64,000 bases of DNA from Ligula intestinalis (GCA_036362985.1 JAYGXS010000003.1:79942447-80006446), one strand, 5' to 3'. Counted from the first letter of the stretch, positions 25,501 through 34,070 are shown. Notes: generated from the sequence alone by a model not told the origin. Numbers and translations: made by a program.

Positions 25501-26355
25501 TATAAACAGAATTAGTGACCTTGTTTAGATTGCCAATCGGCTTTTGAAGAGAAACATAATCGGGACTGGAACTTGTACTTGATACACCTGTGATCATGCN
25601 NNNNNNNNNGCAGCTAGGCTCACTGGTCACCCGCCTTCCCAAGGGCCTGGAACCACATAATAGTTTGCCACTTTCAAGACTTCGAGATGCTTTGTTAGTC
25701 TATGGCGTATTGGTGTGCTCCGACCTTCTGCCAAACTTCACCAACACGGGTGTGCAGGGAATTCCGCAAAACAGACGCGGTTAACTGCTAATTTGGTGCC
25801 AGACAGCAATTTCTTATATCACATTTCCGCTCGCTTTGATGCGTGCCTTGCCAGCTAAACTACTTTTCGGTGTGTTGTTTTGGCGCGTATTGCAATCGTG
25901 AGCGTACACTCCTAACTATACAATAACCATTTCCACTTTCTTTGCAGGTACTGAAGGAGGAAATACGTAGGCACGAACGGAACACTGAACGTGATGCACA
26001 TCTGGGCAGCGGACTTCTGTCTCCCATTTCCAGTCCCCAGTCCGCTCCCTCTGCTGCTAGTGAATCGAGGTCTGATCGGTCCATTATCCCCCAGTCCCCT
26101 GACTTTGGTAGCTTTTCCTCCAGTCTCACTCGAAATGAGTACCTAAAGAACGTGTTCGTCAAGTTCTTTGAACTACCAACTGACGCTACAGCCGAACGCT
26201 CAGCCCTTGTACCTGTCCTCACCACCCTGCTGGCTCTCAGTCCTCAAGAACGGGAACTGCTTAATCAAGTTGCCCAGACGGGCTCCTTCCTCAATGGCAC
26301 TACTGCGCCCCAGGGCTGGTCAAGCTATTTGCCTTCTTGGACTGGACTCGTGTAG
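6794..26355 (+). CDS. GCC2: GRIP and coiled-coil domain protein GCC2 (GCC185), whole gene
   Basis: Six coding exons (6794-10546, 15572-15783, 20743-20931, 23078-23294, 24563-24808, 25948-26355) join with matching phases into about 1,674 residues, close to the ~1,680 of vertebrate GCC2. Almost all of it is heptad-rich coiled coil. The last exon holds a GRIP domain (about residues 1601-1650) starting NEYLKNVFVKFF, with the invariant Tyr near residue 1604 that in this family contacts ARL-type GTPases. The tail WSSYLPSWTGLV resembles the C-terminus of vertebrate GCC185, which is why I prefer GCC2 to GCC1, GOLGA1 or GOLGA4. Known role of the family: a peripheral trans-Golgi tether that captures carriers from late endosomes. 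The start at 6794 is the first ATG of the long frame; an upstream non-coding exon is possible. Confidence 0.88.
9242..9501 (+). repeat. Internal 48-codon duplication in GCC2 exon 1
   Basis: Two adjacent coding units 144 bp apart (starting 9242 and 9386) encode SINTDHPLVQSSGFQTESSD and SINTDRPLVESSGFQTESPD, each followed by a Thr/Glu-rich stretch. Reading frame is kept. Confidence 0.8.
10547..11364. other. GCC2 intron 1, 5' part
   Basis: Apart from the exon-end duplicate at 10610-10686 I see no conserved coding or structured element here. Confidence 0.4.
10610..10686 (+). repeat. Duplicated GCC2 exon 1 end with its splice donor
   Basis: Nearly identical to 10495-10571, 115 bp upstream. It covers the last 52 bases of exon 1, the donor (here GTAGGT, not GTAAGT) and about 19 bases of intron. 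Differences are few (TATAAAG to TATTCAG, the donor change). The nearest upstream AG (10598-10599) would join it to exon 1 out of frame, so it is probably a non-coding duplicate. Confidence 0.85.
11365..11450 (-). mobile_element. Short RTE-like LINE remnant
   Basis: About 70 bases are nearly the same as 13276-13345, which in turn aligns with the RT region (around 54400-54470) of the larger LINE downstream. Too short to say more. Confidence 0.5.
11451..11877. other. GCC2 intron 1, unassigned
   Basis: No recognisable gene or repeat seen. Confidence 0.3.
11878..12514 (-). mobile_element. RTE-like LINE remnant, C-terminal part with a CCHC-like zinc finger
   Basis: Minus-strand 12300-12514 aligns with the RT/thumb part of the LINE at 53480-56265 (the segment matching 54000-54170). 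Further along, 11878-12144 encodes CPHCHRTFQSHSSLVGHLTE followed by Gly-Cys, a C-x2-C-x12-H-x4-C finger. Such fingers occur at the C-terminus of some flatworm endonuclease-reverse transcriptases. The frame is broken between the two. The element continues at 13068 on the other side of an LTR insertion. Confidence 0.65.
12515..13062. mobile_element. Solo LTR (family 2) inserted in a LINE remnant
   Basis: GC-rich 548-bp block starting TGTTATAACC and ending TTAACG (a decayed CA). It splits one LINE remnant: sequence left of 12514 and right of 13068 is contiguous in the related LINE near 54170-54190. Flanks GGTGC (12510-12514) and CGTGC (13063-13067) look like a 5-bp target duplication with one change. 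A TATA-like TATTTAAGG lies at about 12781. A related copy starts at 63466. No internal retrotransposon genes are present. Orientation is not settled. Confidence 0.75.
13068..13345 (-). mobile_element. RTE-like LINE remnant, continuation of 11878-12514
   Basis: Aligns with minus-strand LINE sequence at about 54190-54470, including the stretches matching TTTATGGA(C/T)A and the block around GGATAT(C/T)GAACG. Non-coding now, with several deletions. Confidence 0.65.
13346..15268. other. GCC2 intron 1, 3' part
   Basis: No gene recognised. It contains two long G runs (about 14843-14853 and 14950-14960) that could form G-quadruplexes on the + strand. Confidence 0.4.
15269..15490 (+). repeat. Repeat family C copy (SINE-like)
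   Basis: Contains CCGGGTGGGTCTCAATCCCG with a B-box-like core, a run of 11 G, and a second block at about 15411-15490. Related sequence occurs at 63911-64000 (+, first block) and 25258-25352 (-, second block). Reported only as a dispersed repeat; a tRNA origin is a guess. Confidence 0.6.
15572..15783 (+). CDS. GCC2: GCC2 exon 2
   Basis: Acceptor TTTCTTTAAG ends at 15571 and the exon opens VLHTLRNNSAESTANASWRD, in phase 0 with exon 1. It encodes more coiled coil (LKETVLDLERRLADVSAQLA). It ends after AG of an Arg codon (phase 2) at donor GTGGGT, and exon 3 supplies the missing G. Confidence 0.85.
15784..16429. other. GCC2 intron 2, 5' part
   Basis: No conserved feature recognised before the PLE remnant. 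Confidence 0.3.
16430..17560 (-). mobile_element. Degenerate Penelope-like element (antisense)
   Basis: Minus strand from about 17400: FTREEKKDQQLPFLEVLVMR, then YRKVTNI and SNHPVAYKRS, the PLE linker after the RT. From about 16760: YETGHEFNFAATRIIDHASS followed by [10 protein letters not shown], the end of the GIY-YIG endonuclease. Stops and frameshifts lie between. The 3' end carries TATAAATG, a CTGACGA...GAAA block (16462-16491) and a GAAGAAGAAG tract at 16410-16420. It differs from the copies at 19.4 and 46.7 kb and is clearly older. Confidence 0.78.
17561..19429. other. GCC2 intron 2, middle
   Basis: No gene or repeat recognised with confidence. Confidence 0.3.
19430..20695 (-). mobile_element. 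Penelope-like element, RT C-terminus plus GIY-YIG endonuclease
   Basis: Minus strand: the RT catalytic block WYVDDTFVVIDQVLTFKKRL (YVDD at 20636-20647), then NQLAFLDVLVCRKDDGG, the linker YNSNHPIGHKRGCLR, and the GIY-YIG nuclease [20 protein letters not shown] with [18 protein letters not shown] and [11 protein letters not shown]. The only break in the 20690-19577 frame is one TAA (about 20569-20571). The 3' terminus has a TATAAATACCG box and a (GAA)n tail near 19430. The element is 5'-truncated about 46 bp upstream of the GCC2 exon 3 acceptor and lies antisense to GCC2. Role when intact: a retrotransposon that primes at nicked DNA ends. Confidence 0.92.
20743..20931 (+). CDS. GCC2: GCC2 exon 3
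   Basis: Acceptor TGTCTCCTACAG ends at 20742. The first base completes the Arg codon begun in exon 2; then CETLSQQLAASSAKSKEAQK. Coiled coil throughout. Ends at CTG GG with donor GTGAGT (phase 2). Confidence 0.87.
20932..23077. other. GCC2 intron 3
   Basis: AT-rich from about 21180 to 22030, with no gene recognised. At 21477-21540 a stretch like the tail of SINE family B occurs in a back-to-back form around CCCAATTGGG. A SINE-A copy lies at 22744-22870. Confidence 0.4.
22744..22870 (+). repeat. SINE family A copy (partial)
   Basis: Carries the family core: CTGATGA, a GGCT...AGCC stem, GAAACGGCCATTCCAGTC and CCTTGTC. The tRNA-like head is decayed. See the SINE-A finding for the hammerhead-like reading. 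Confidence 0.7.
23078..23294 (+). CDS. GCC2: GCC2 exon 4
   Basis: Acceptor TTACCTGGCAG ends at 23077. The first G completes a Gly codon, then ARIQELETQLADSITSIG, a short poly-Gln run, and a Cys pair in CSNCAKAVERGHFKD. The best end in phase 0 is CAG at 23292-23294. The donor there, GTTTAT, is weak, but it is the one that keeps phase with exon 5 (coding from 24563). Reading on past it enters a Pro/Leu/Ser-rich translation of the pyrimidine tract, which I take to be intron. Confidence 0.78.
23302..23530. repeat. Long polypyrimidine (C/T) tract
   Basis: About 230 bases that are almost all C and T with (CTC)n-like runs, directly after the weak donor of GCC2 exon 4. Its apparent reading frames (Pro/Ser/Leu on +, Arg/Glu/Gly on -) are composition artefacts. 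Confidence 0.85.
23531..24562. other. GCC2 intron 4 remainder
   Basis: No gene or repeat recognised. Confidence 0.3.
24563..24808 (+). CDS. GCC2: GCC2 exon 5
   Basis: Acceptor GCCCCATTTTAG ends at 24562; coding opens RSLTVPLEEMLLEESS in phase 0. It then runs MANLRSTVGRLNAELVNSRR, coiled coil again, to NEQAK with donor GTGAGT after 24808 (phase 0). Confidence 0.85.
24842..24980 (-). repeat. SINE family A copy
   Basis: Inverse-orientation core (GGGAATGGCC), followed by the tRNA-like head with CCGCGACCTATTAATCGG and GGGCTCG. Decayed. Confidence 0.6.
25258..25352 (-). repeat. Repeat family C copy
   Basis: Reverse complement of the 15411-15490 part of family C (shared ACGCGTCTTCGACCGCGTTC-type stretch). 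Confidence 0.6.
25575..25609. other. Assembly gap next to a LINE 3' tail
   Basis: Ten N at 25600-25609. The bases just before, TTGTACTTGATACACCTGTGATCATGC, are written here only to say they match the 3' tail of the RTE-like LINE (53480-53500) on the minus strand, so a LINE copy may be collapsed in the gap. Confidence 0.6.
25948..26355 (+). CDS. GCC2: GCC2 exon 6 with GRIP domain and stop
   Basis: Acceptor CTTTCTTTGCAG ends at 25947; coding opens VLKEEIRRHERNTERD in phase 0. A Ser/Pro-rich linker (about 45 residues) precedes the GRIP domain, NEYLKNVFVKFFELP (Tyr codon 26140-26142) through VPVLTTLLALSPQERELL. The tail ends SSYLPSWTGLV and TAG at 26353-26355. GRIP domains dimerise and bind ARL1 or RAB6-type GTPases at the trans-Golgi; GCC185 has both modes reported. 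A possible poly(A) signal ATTAAA is at 26804. Confidence 0.9.
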   Translation, partial: VLKEEIRRHERNTERDAHLGSGLLSPISSPQSAPSAASESRSDRSIIPQSPDFGSFSSSLTRNEYLKNVFVKFFELPTDATAERSALVPVLTTLLALSPQERELLNQVAQTGSFLNGTTAPQGWSSYLPSWTGLV

Positions 26356-26749
26356 ATTGCCACGGCCAGTTTTTGAACTCCCCTGCACATTCCTCTCTCC
26401 CCTCCTCCCCCCCCCCCATTCTACGTCCACAGTTCTTTCAGGTTTTGTTGATTTACACACCCATGTCCGGCTGTGAAGAGTTTGTGTTCCTGTACCTCCC
26501 CCCCCCCCCCCCTAACGCCAGCAGCTTGTTTTTTTGGGCAGAGTCGCAGATCGAAACTTTCTACATTGTTTTATCTTTGCAAGTTTCTGCTTCCCCCACT
26601 AACTCGACCCATTTTCGCTTGATTCAGATTGTACAGATTCCTCTCTATCAACAGTTTACTTTGAGTTAATTTTGTTCTGAAAACCGAATTTTATGTGCTG
26701 TGAATGAGGGCAGATTATGATTGGGCTGTCCATATCCGTTCTACCCTAG
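26356..26749. other. Presumed GCC2 3' UTR
   Basis: Two poly-C runs (about 26408-26417 and 26497-26512) and T-rich sequence; no other feature. Confidence 0.4.
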
Positions 26750-27936
26750 CCCGATTTTCTGCTCGTAAGAAATCCGTTTTTCTGCTCATTGGTTCACTCA
26801 AACATTAAAAATAGTGCCACTTGGGTGTTGGAGTAGCCACTTGCTCGCAACTAATGCAAATCTCACGTGGATAGACCAGTGAAATCACTCAGGACTGATA
26901 GCCTTCAGTTTGGCAGAAGCCAGGGTCGTACTGGTTCGTACTCGGCTCCAGTTTTGGAACGAGAGAGCTTTCTCTCGCCAGAACTTGTGGCGTGTGTGTT
27001 TTATTCTTATCTGTGTACCGAGTCACGCGTAGATTGCCGCATCACGCGTACTTAGTTCAAATTTATTGTTAAAGAACTCACCTTGCCCGCTACGGAGGTC
27101 AGCTATGCCTGCGTTGTAAGGTCTATCCTGCTGCAATTTAACCTTTGAAAGGGAGTAAACTAATAGCTCACACACAGGTTTATCCTGTTGTAATTAAATC
27201 TGTAATAAACTAACCGCATATACACACTTTCATACAACAGCGAGCTCAAGAAATTGAGGCCAGATTTGGTTGCTTTTTAACTCTAGTCACTCCAGGGAGT
27301 CCTGCAGCGCCCAAGCTGTAGAGCTCAATCAATTCCGCGTCACATAACAGTAACCTTCGGCTGGAGGCGACTCGAGTCTTGTTCATCCAGTTGAGAAACC
27401 TTCATGCACGTGTGCTTTTCGAAGACAATAAGTTTGTTTTCGATTTTTTTTGGTCCAAGCTGCCATACCTTCTTTTCCCTCTTCGATTCCTTACCCTGCC
27501 AGCGCTAGCTTATTCCTTGTTGTCCGTCTTTCATGCTGAATTGAGTACTGCGACAGTCTTTTGTAACCGCCATAGAAAAATACAAGTTTCTACCTACGCG
27601 TAAAGGTTTCTTTCTTGCCCGTTGTGAGGTCTCCCATAGAAAGGTGTCAAGTCTTTTATTGGAAGTAAAGTGGGCTGCCTGCTTGCACCAGGTTGACGTT
27701 TTACACACTTAAGCAATTTTACGTCAGGATCACGAAGCCGAGGCGTTATTTTAACCGATCTGGCATTTCTGATAGCTGTGTGACTTCCAAATTTCCCATA
27801 TCTTACATTCGGAAGTTATATTTTTAATAGTGCAGTGTGTACTCTGCCTTGTGCTTCCAGCAATAAATCACGCCCAAACCAACATTATCTCGCGTCATCA
27901 TTCATCCCAGGTACAAATTTGAAGATTGCGTATATA

Positions 27937-27982
27937 GCAGAATTTAATGGAGCCATAAATTTCGCGAGCGCTCATCAGCTGC
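27937..27982 (-). ncRNA. Type I hammerhead ribozyme (complete fold)
   Basis: Minus strand 5' to 3': GCAG (stem I), CTGATGA, GCGCTCGC (stem II, G-C closing pair), GAAA, then ATTTATG-GCTC-CATTAAAT (stem III, one bulged U), cleavage triplet ATT, and CTGC (stem I). All core bases of the hammerhead consensus are present and the triplet fits NUH. Stem II is minimal (2-3 bp), as in many retroelement hammerheads. Activity is not shown. Confidence 0.8.
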
Positions 27983-28581
27983 GTCCTCTCGCGACATAAA
28001 GTGAGTAACGAATGAGAAAATACAGAATTGAATTCACACAGAAAAATCGATACAAAACAACAAGGTCACAAGAAATGACCAAGAGGCAATCAATAAAATA
28101 GGAAAGTTAAACGCTGTGGGCAGCAAAAGCGGTCTAAAAACGTCTAAGACAAAAATGTTGTGAAGAGGAATGTGAAAGCAGGGAGCCAATGTTACCAAGG
28201 CAGATTTAGGTTCACTACATGCTCCAGCTGTTTACATAGGTCGGGTTTGAACCGCCGTATGTGGGCCGCCTCCAGGTAGCGTAAGGTACGAGGTGTTCTT
28301 GCCTACATACGGCGGTTTAAATCTGACCTATGTAAACAACTGGAGCATGTAGTGAATCTAACTCTGCCGTAGTAGCACCGGCGCCCTGTTAACATTCTTC
28401 TTCCCAACATTTTGCCTTAGACGTTTTTACACCGTTTTTGCTGCCCACAGCGTTTAACTTTCCTGTTTTATTGATTGCCTCTTGGTAATTTCTTGTGACC
28501 TTGTTGTTTTGTATCGATTTTTCTGTATGAATTCAATTCTGTATTTTCTCATTCGTTACTCACTTTATGCCGCGAGAGGAC

Positions 28582-28627
28582 GCAGCTGTTGAGCTCTCGC
28601 GAAATTTATGGCTCCATTAAATTCTGC
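28582..28627 (+). ncRNA. Hammerhead ribozyme copy with a core change
   Basis: Mirror copy in the right arm: GCAG, CTGTTGA, GCTCTCGC, GAAA, the same stem III, ATT, CTGC. The invariant A of CUGA is U, so it is probably inactive. Confidence 0.75.
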
Positions 28628-30408
28628 TATGTACGCAATCTTCCGATTATCGATTTGTTAGCGCAGTCGACGGGCGTGCTGTAGTAGTTGATACGTCTAT
28701 CGGTCAATGCGATTTCGAGGAGCTGGTGGCTCATCGATCTTTCGCGAGATTTTCTGCTGACGAAGGAGTTGTATTTCTGCTTACTGATCCACTTTAAAGT
28801 TAAAAATAATGACCCTTGGACGTGTCTTTTTGTTAAGACAGCCACTTACACACATATGATGTAACTATCACATGGGTGGACTCGTGAAGTCACTCAGGCT
28901 CTTTGGCCTTTGGTCTCACAGGAGCCAGAATCGTATTGGTTCATACTCGGATCTAGTTTTGGACTGTGAAAGACGGATTTCTCGCCAGAACCTGTGGTGT
29001 GTTTTATTTTTATCTCTGCACCGGGTCACGCGTTGGTTGTTGCACCGTGTCCGTTGTTTCAATTTATTGTTAAAAAGAAATCACGTCTCCGTGTTGTAAT
29101 GTCTATCCTACTGCGATTTACCTTTTTAAAGGGAATACAATAATCGCACACACACAGAATCATCCTGTTGTAATTTAACCTGTAATAAATTAGCCACACG
29201 TGCATATTTCTACGACAGCGAGCTCGAGAAATTGACACCGGATATGGTTATCCTTTTTCTCTCTAGGAGTCCTGCAACGCTCACGCTTTAGAACACAATC
29301 AATTTCGCGTCACATCACAGCAGCCTTCGGCTGGAGGTGAATCGGATCTTGTTAAACCTGTTGGGAATCGCTTAATGCACGTACGCTTTTCGTAGTAAAC
29401 AAGTTTGCAGACGACTGTTTTACGGTTTTTTGGCCCAAGCCTATATCCATTCTTTTCCATCTTATACTCCCTCCCCCATCATCGCTGCGTATTCCTCATT
29501 GCTCTGTCTTCCATGCAGATTTTTTAACCAGCAGAAAAGAATACAAATTTCTACCTTGTCCGTTTCTTCCCTGTCCGTCGTGAGGTCTCTCATAGAAGTC
29601 TTTATTATAAGTCTTTTATTATGATTAAAGTGGGCTGCCTCTTTGCATCAGGTTAGCGTTTTACACACATATGCAGGTTTATGTCAGGCACTCCAAGCCG
29701 TTGCGTACTTTTAGCCAATATGGCATTTCTGAAAGTTGTGTGACTTCTATATTTCCCACAGTTTAAATTCTGAAATTATACTCTGAACTGCCAAGTGTAT
29801 ACTCTGCCTTGCGCTGCCAGCGATAAATCACGTCCAAACCAATATTGGCTCGTGTAGTCAGTCGGTAGGATTATCGATTTGTTAGCGCAGCTGACTGGCC
29901 TGCTGCAGTAGCTGATAAGTTGGTCGGCTAATACGATTTCGAGGGGCCGGTGGCCCATCGATCTTTCATGAGATTTTCTGCTGACGAGAAAGTCGTATTT
30001 CTATTTATTGATTCATTTAAAAGTTAAAAATAGCGACCCTTGAACGTGTATACGTGGTGAGACATTAACTTGCGCGCAGGTTATGCAACTCTCACGTTGG
30101 CGGACCAATGAAATCCCTCAGGATTGCTTGCCTTTGGTTCGGCAGGAGCCAACCTTCTGTTTCGTACTCGGATCCAGTTTTGGAATGTGAAAGAGGGAGA
30201 TTTCCCTCGCCGGGACCCGCGGTTTATTGTAATTTTATGTGTGTACTAAGTCACGCGTGGGCTGTCACACCACCTGTGCTGTGTTTAAATTTATTGTGAA
30301 AGGACTCATGTTGCTCGCTGTGAAGGTCAGGTATATCTGCATTCTAAGGTCTATCCTGGTGCAGTTTACCCGATTAAAGAGAATGAACTAATTGAGCGCC
30401 CACACAGG

Positions 30409-30752
30409 TGTTATGGAGACGCGAACGGTGACGCACTCAGAGCCCAGAGTTGGCAGTGCACCCCAGATAAGCCATGCCGGCAGACCGGCCGCGCGCGGCG
30501 TGAGCACACGTGACGCCCGCCCCCGCGTGCACTGCGATGTTCCTGAGCGTGTCGCGGCGTGGGAACCACGCCAGAACCACCCCGCTCGTCCGATAGGCTG
30601 GGAACAGTCAAGAAGGCCCAGCGCCTTATAAAAGGCTGTACTGGACGTGCTGAATCAACCTTCTGCTGTCTCTGTGTTAGCCTGAATAAAGACTCTCACG
30701 ATCAGACCGGCTTTGCCTTCTTCCACTTACTAGTCCTGGGGACATCACAACA
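30409..30752 (+). mobile_element. Solo LTR (family 1) in tandem-repeat unit 3
   Basis: 344-bp GC-rich block beginning TGTTATGGAGACG and ending ATCACAACA. It has a TATA box (CTTATAAAAGG, about 30625) and AATAAA about 60 bp further on. It is absent from the other two repeat units. It resembles the reverse complement of 42188-42666 (shared GAGCACACGTGACGCC). No target duplication is visible. Confidence 0.75.
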
Positions 30753-33499
30753 GCTTCACCCGGCTGCAATTTAACCTGCAATGAATTACCCACACATTTC
30801 CATGGCAGCAAGTTTGAGAAACTGAGCTCGGATTTGTTTGCGTTTTTCCTTAGTCACTTTACGGAGTCTTGCAGCACTCAGGCTTTAGGGCACATTCAAC
30901 TCCGTGTTATATCACAGCAGCCTGCGGCTGGAGGTGCCTCGAATTTTGTTCACCTGGTCAGAATCCTCTGACCGCTTTATGCACTAGGGCTTTCAGTAAA
31001 AAAAACAAACGGTTCTTTTCGTTTTTTTGGCCCAAGCCTGTATCGATTCCTTTTCATTTGATAGTCCATCCCCCGCCATCGCTTGCTTATTCCTCGCTGC
31101 TCCGTCTTTCACACAGAGTTGGATACTGCGGCAGGCTTTGGTAACCGCCAGAAAAAGAATACCATTTTCTACCTACGCGTAGAGGTTTCTTCCATGCCCG
31201 TTGTGAGGTTTCCCATAGAAGGCTGTCAAGTCTTTTATTGGAATTAAAGTGGGCTGCCTGTTCGTTTTACACGATAACGTAGCTTTACGCCAGGCACACG
31301 AATATATTCCGTTCTTTTATGGCACTCCTACAAGTTGTGTTGCGACTTTCATATTTCCCATAGTTTACGTTTATAGAAATTATATTTCCAGTTGCGCCGT
31401 GTGTCCTCTGTCTTGCGCTCCCAGTGATAAATCACACTCAAACCAAAATTGGCTCGCGTAGTCAATCGGGCGGATTATCGATTTGTTAGCACAGCTGACT
31501 GCAGTGGCTGATAGGTTGATCTTCAAACCAGGTTTCGAAGGGCCGGCGACCCATCAATCTTTGACGAGGAGTCTTATTTGTCTGTGGGTTTTTCCTGCCC
31601 TTTACAACTTGCTTCGAACGTTAGTATTAGGTGGAGAGACTTTTGCCTTTGTTTATTTCACAGCTGTATTTTCAAAGCTCCTAGTCATTCAGCCAACCAA
31701 CAGTAAGGCTACAAAAGCCGCTAGACTCTCTGTGGTTAAGGATTGTAAATTTGCTGATTAGCAGTTCTCCGTAAAGTTACTTTCATAGAAAGGTCAGCAG
31801 CGTTTATGCTAAAGTGCTTCCCTGAGATAAATCACTCCAGTCGGTGGACTGATTATTTTAGCCTCACTGGCGAACTATGCGAGATTAACGAGAAAAGCAT
31901 TAAAGCTGGTACATGTGAGAGAATATCGCTTTGCAGTGCTTGCAACTCCTGTGTTCTATCCCTGGCAATCAACAGCGCACTGCCGCCAACCTGAATGAGC
32001 TAATTTGATCAGACCTGTCGGCGTTTTAATCCAGTTCGGTAGGAGCTTCCGTTTTGCCTGCAGTTGTCATTATTACAGAAGAGCATTTGCATCTGAGCAC
32101 GCTGCAGTTCGATAACTACTTATTTTCTGGGTTTTTGTGGTTACTGGTACATAGTTATCCCTAGCTTCTGCCGCATTACATTCGATCTCGCTTGTATTAA
32201 TATCGAATTAATATATATTGTATACACCTTTTAATGTATACCACTGTGTACTACTTACATCGCACAGAACGGGATGGTTTGCTCCGCGTTTTACGAAATG
32301 ATCCTCTGTCATTAGTCAACGCCACACATTTCATTAGTTTGCCGTTTTTCAGGCATGCCTCTGCCTCGCTTGGTTCTTAAGGCAATGCTTCCTCTCTCCA
32401 CTCCCTGATTACCGTCCCTTCGGGTTTCCTCCCCAAGCAATCGCCCCAATAGCAATCAGCTTAATGAACGCTCAGATTTTTGATTGGTCCGCGTATGACC
32501 CATCTGTTCCTCTACTTTTCGATGACATTCTGTCTGTTTTAAATTGCAGTGCCATGGACTTCGATTTCCGATGTGAGTAAGAAGAGCCGCCCTCATCGAA
32601 GCATCGTCATTCCCTGCACCTCTAAAGTTCCGGTATTGGAATCCATCAGACTACTACCTCGTCCAATTTTACCTCACAGGGTCCTGTTCACATCATTTTC
32701 TCAGGACAGTCTGCCCGCCTCCGTTCTACTGAATATATTCAGGTAGTAAGTTCTCACTGAGATAAGAAGTCAAACCCTCTAATGGTACTCGCGCTTTCAC
32801 AGTCTCCATGCTTAATGGTGCGTACACAGGGACGTTCGCGAAGAAATTAGCTTCGGAATAGGTGGTTTCTGACTTTCTCAAGTGCATGCTTTTTTTTCGG
32901 TATCCACCGGTATATGTAAGCGAGCATTCACATTTGTTAAGGTTAAGTTCGAAAACCGAAAACGGTTTATTTGAGCTGAATATGGATATACGCCCCCCCC
33001 CCCCCCAGAGATTATCACCTCCAGAATTTGCAACTGCAGTATATTGCAACCGGTGGCGACATCTGTGTGAATTACTTGGTATCCTATCCAGCCGGACTCA
33101 CGAAGCGCGTGTACGCTTTTTTAATAGTCTGCACCACTCGTCTTCAGAGGCGAACTCTCATTTACATTTGATGCCGTCTGGTTTAATTTTGGAGAACTGT
33201 AACTGAAAGATTTTGGGCCAACTATTGAAAGCACCTTTCGGAACGAGCCTGAAAATGTCTGTTCCTGAAAAGTCACTCCAAGTTCGCGCATTTATTTGGT
33301 CGCAAGGCAGCAGAGAAACTGGAGTTCATAACCCAGGAAAAAAAAACAAAGGGTACGCTGGAGAGCCCACCGATGTGCCGAACCTTCTATGACTGCGTCA
33401 TGCAGCAATAAAAGTTTGGCGAAACACACGTGTCTGGGTTTTTATCTAGTGCCTGTGCTGTCCATATAAATAATAAATATATAAAGTATATAAACTTGT

Positions 33500-33640
33500 T
33501 TCATCATCCCCGGAAGAGGAATAAGAAGGTGGGGCAATTCCTGAGGCCAAGTTGTATTCAGGCGGACGTTTTGAAAACATTCTCGCTTTCGTTATCAGAG
33601 CGTAATGTCTATTCCCTTGCTGGCGCCAAGTGAGTGTGTC
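33500..33640 (-). mobile_element. PLE 3' terminus, degenerate
   Basis: Minus strand shows CTGATAACG...AAAACGTCCGCCTGAATACAAC, the decayed form of the PLE terminal block, with a GGAAGAGGAATAAG tract at its end. Confidence 0.5.
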
Positions 33641-33984
33641 TTACCGCTAGCCGCGTGTTATAGCCGTGCCTGATGCACGTGCGTCGATCGACTGTACTGA
33701 TCGATTGATGGTGGTGTTTAACTTGTTCTTGCCCTCGCGGGCACCTCCACGAGATGTGTCAAGTCATTCGTGGGCCTTCTGAGTGTTTCCACCTTCGCTC
33801 GCGGCTGCCGGCTGTCGGCCCTGCGTATCTTCCTTCGCCCGACCTATTGCTCCGCTCTGATCAGATGCTAGCCTTATATAATATAATATGATATGTTTAT
33901 TATGCCAGTTTACAGGCAATTGTAAAGAGTTGGTAATGCACCTCTTGGGCGCCTTCCAACACCTCGAAGACCGGAAAAAAACTA

Positions 33985-34070
33985 AAACAAACTCCCTATG
34001 TTGCAGCCAGTATTGGTTTTGTTTCAGGTTTTTTGTTTTGTCAATACTGGGCGAGATAGGGAGTTTGTTT
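33985..34070. repeat. Short inverted repeat (hairpin)
   Basis: Arms 33985-34015 and 34042-34070 pair over 15 bp (AAACAAACTCCCTAT) and 9 bp (CCAGTATTG) with an internal loop; the terminal loop is 26 nt. Confidence 0.7.

Larger units (their letters stand above)
27921..28643. mobile_element. 723-bp palindromic (fold-back) element carrying hammerhead ribozymes
   Basis: Left arm 27921-28266 and right arm 28301-28643 are imperfect reverse complements along their whole ~345 bp, around a 34-nt spacer. No reading frame is kept. Each arm carries near its outer end a 46-nt hammerhead motif facing outward. The element interrupts unit 1 of the tandem repeat, since units 2 and 3 lack it. It may be an inverted dimer of a small hammerhead retroelement (retrozyme-like); that is inference. 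Confidence 0.88.
26750..31600 (+). repeat. Three-copy tandem repeat, ~1.25 kb unit, with insertions
   Basis: Landmarks recur in order in three units, for example the CTTCGGCTGGAGG block at about 27354, 29324 and 30917 and CGATTTGTTAGC at about 28650, 29875 and 31480. Raw spacing is 1,970 and 1,590 bp. Removing the palindrome in unit 1 and the LTR in unit 3 leaves about 1.245 kb each. The units are clearly diverged. No conserved reading frame. It may be a diverged satellite-like array. Confidence 0.85.

Noticed and set aside
30392..30631. 79-codon frame at 30.4-30.6 kb
   Set aside because: Falls inside the solo LTR and has no recognisable domain.
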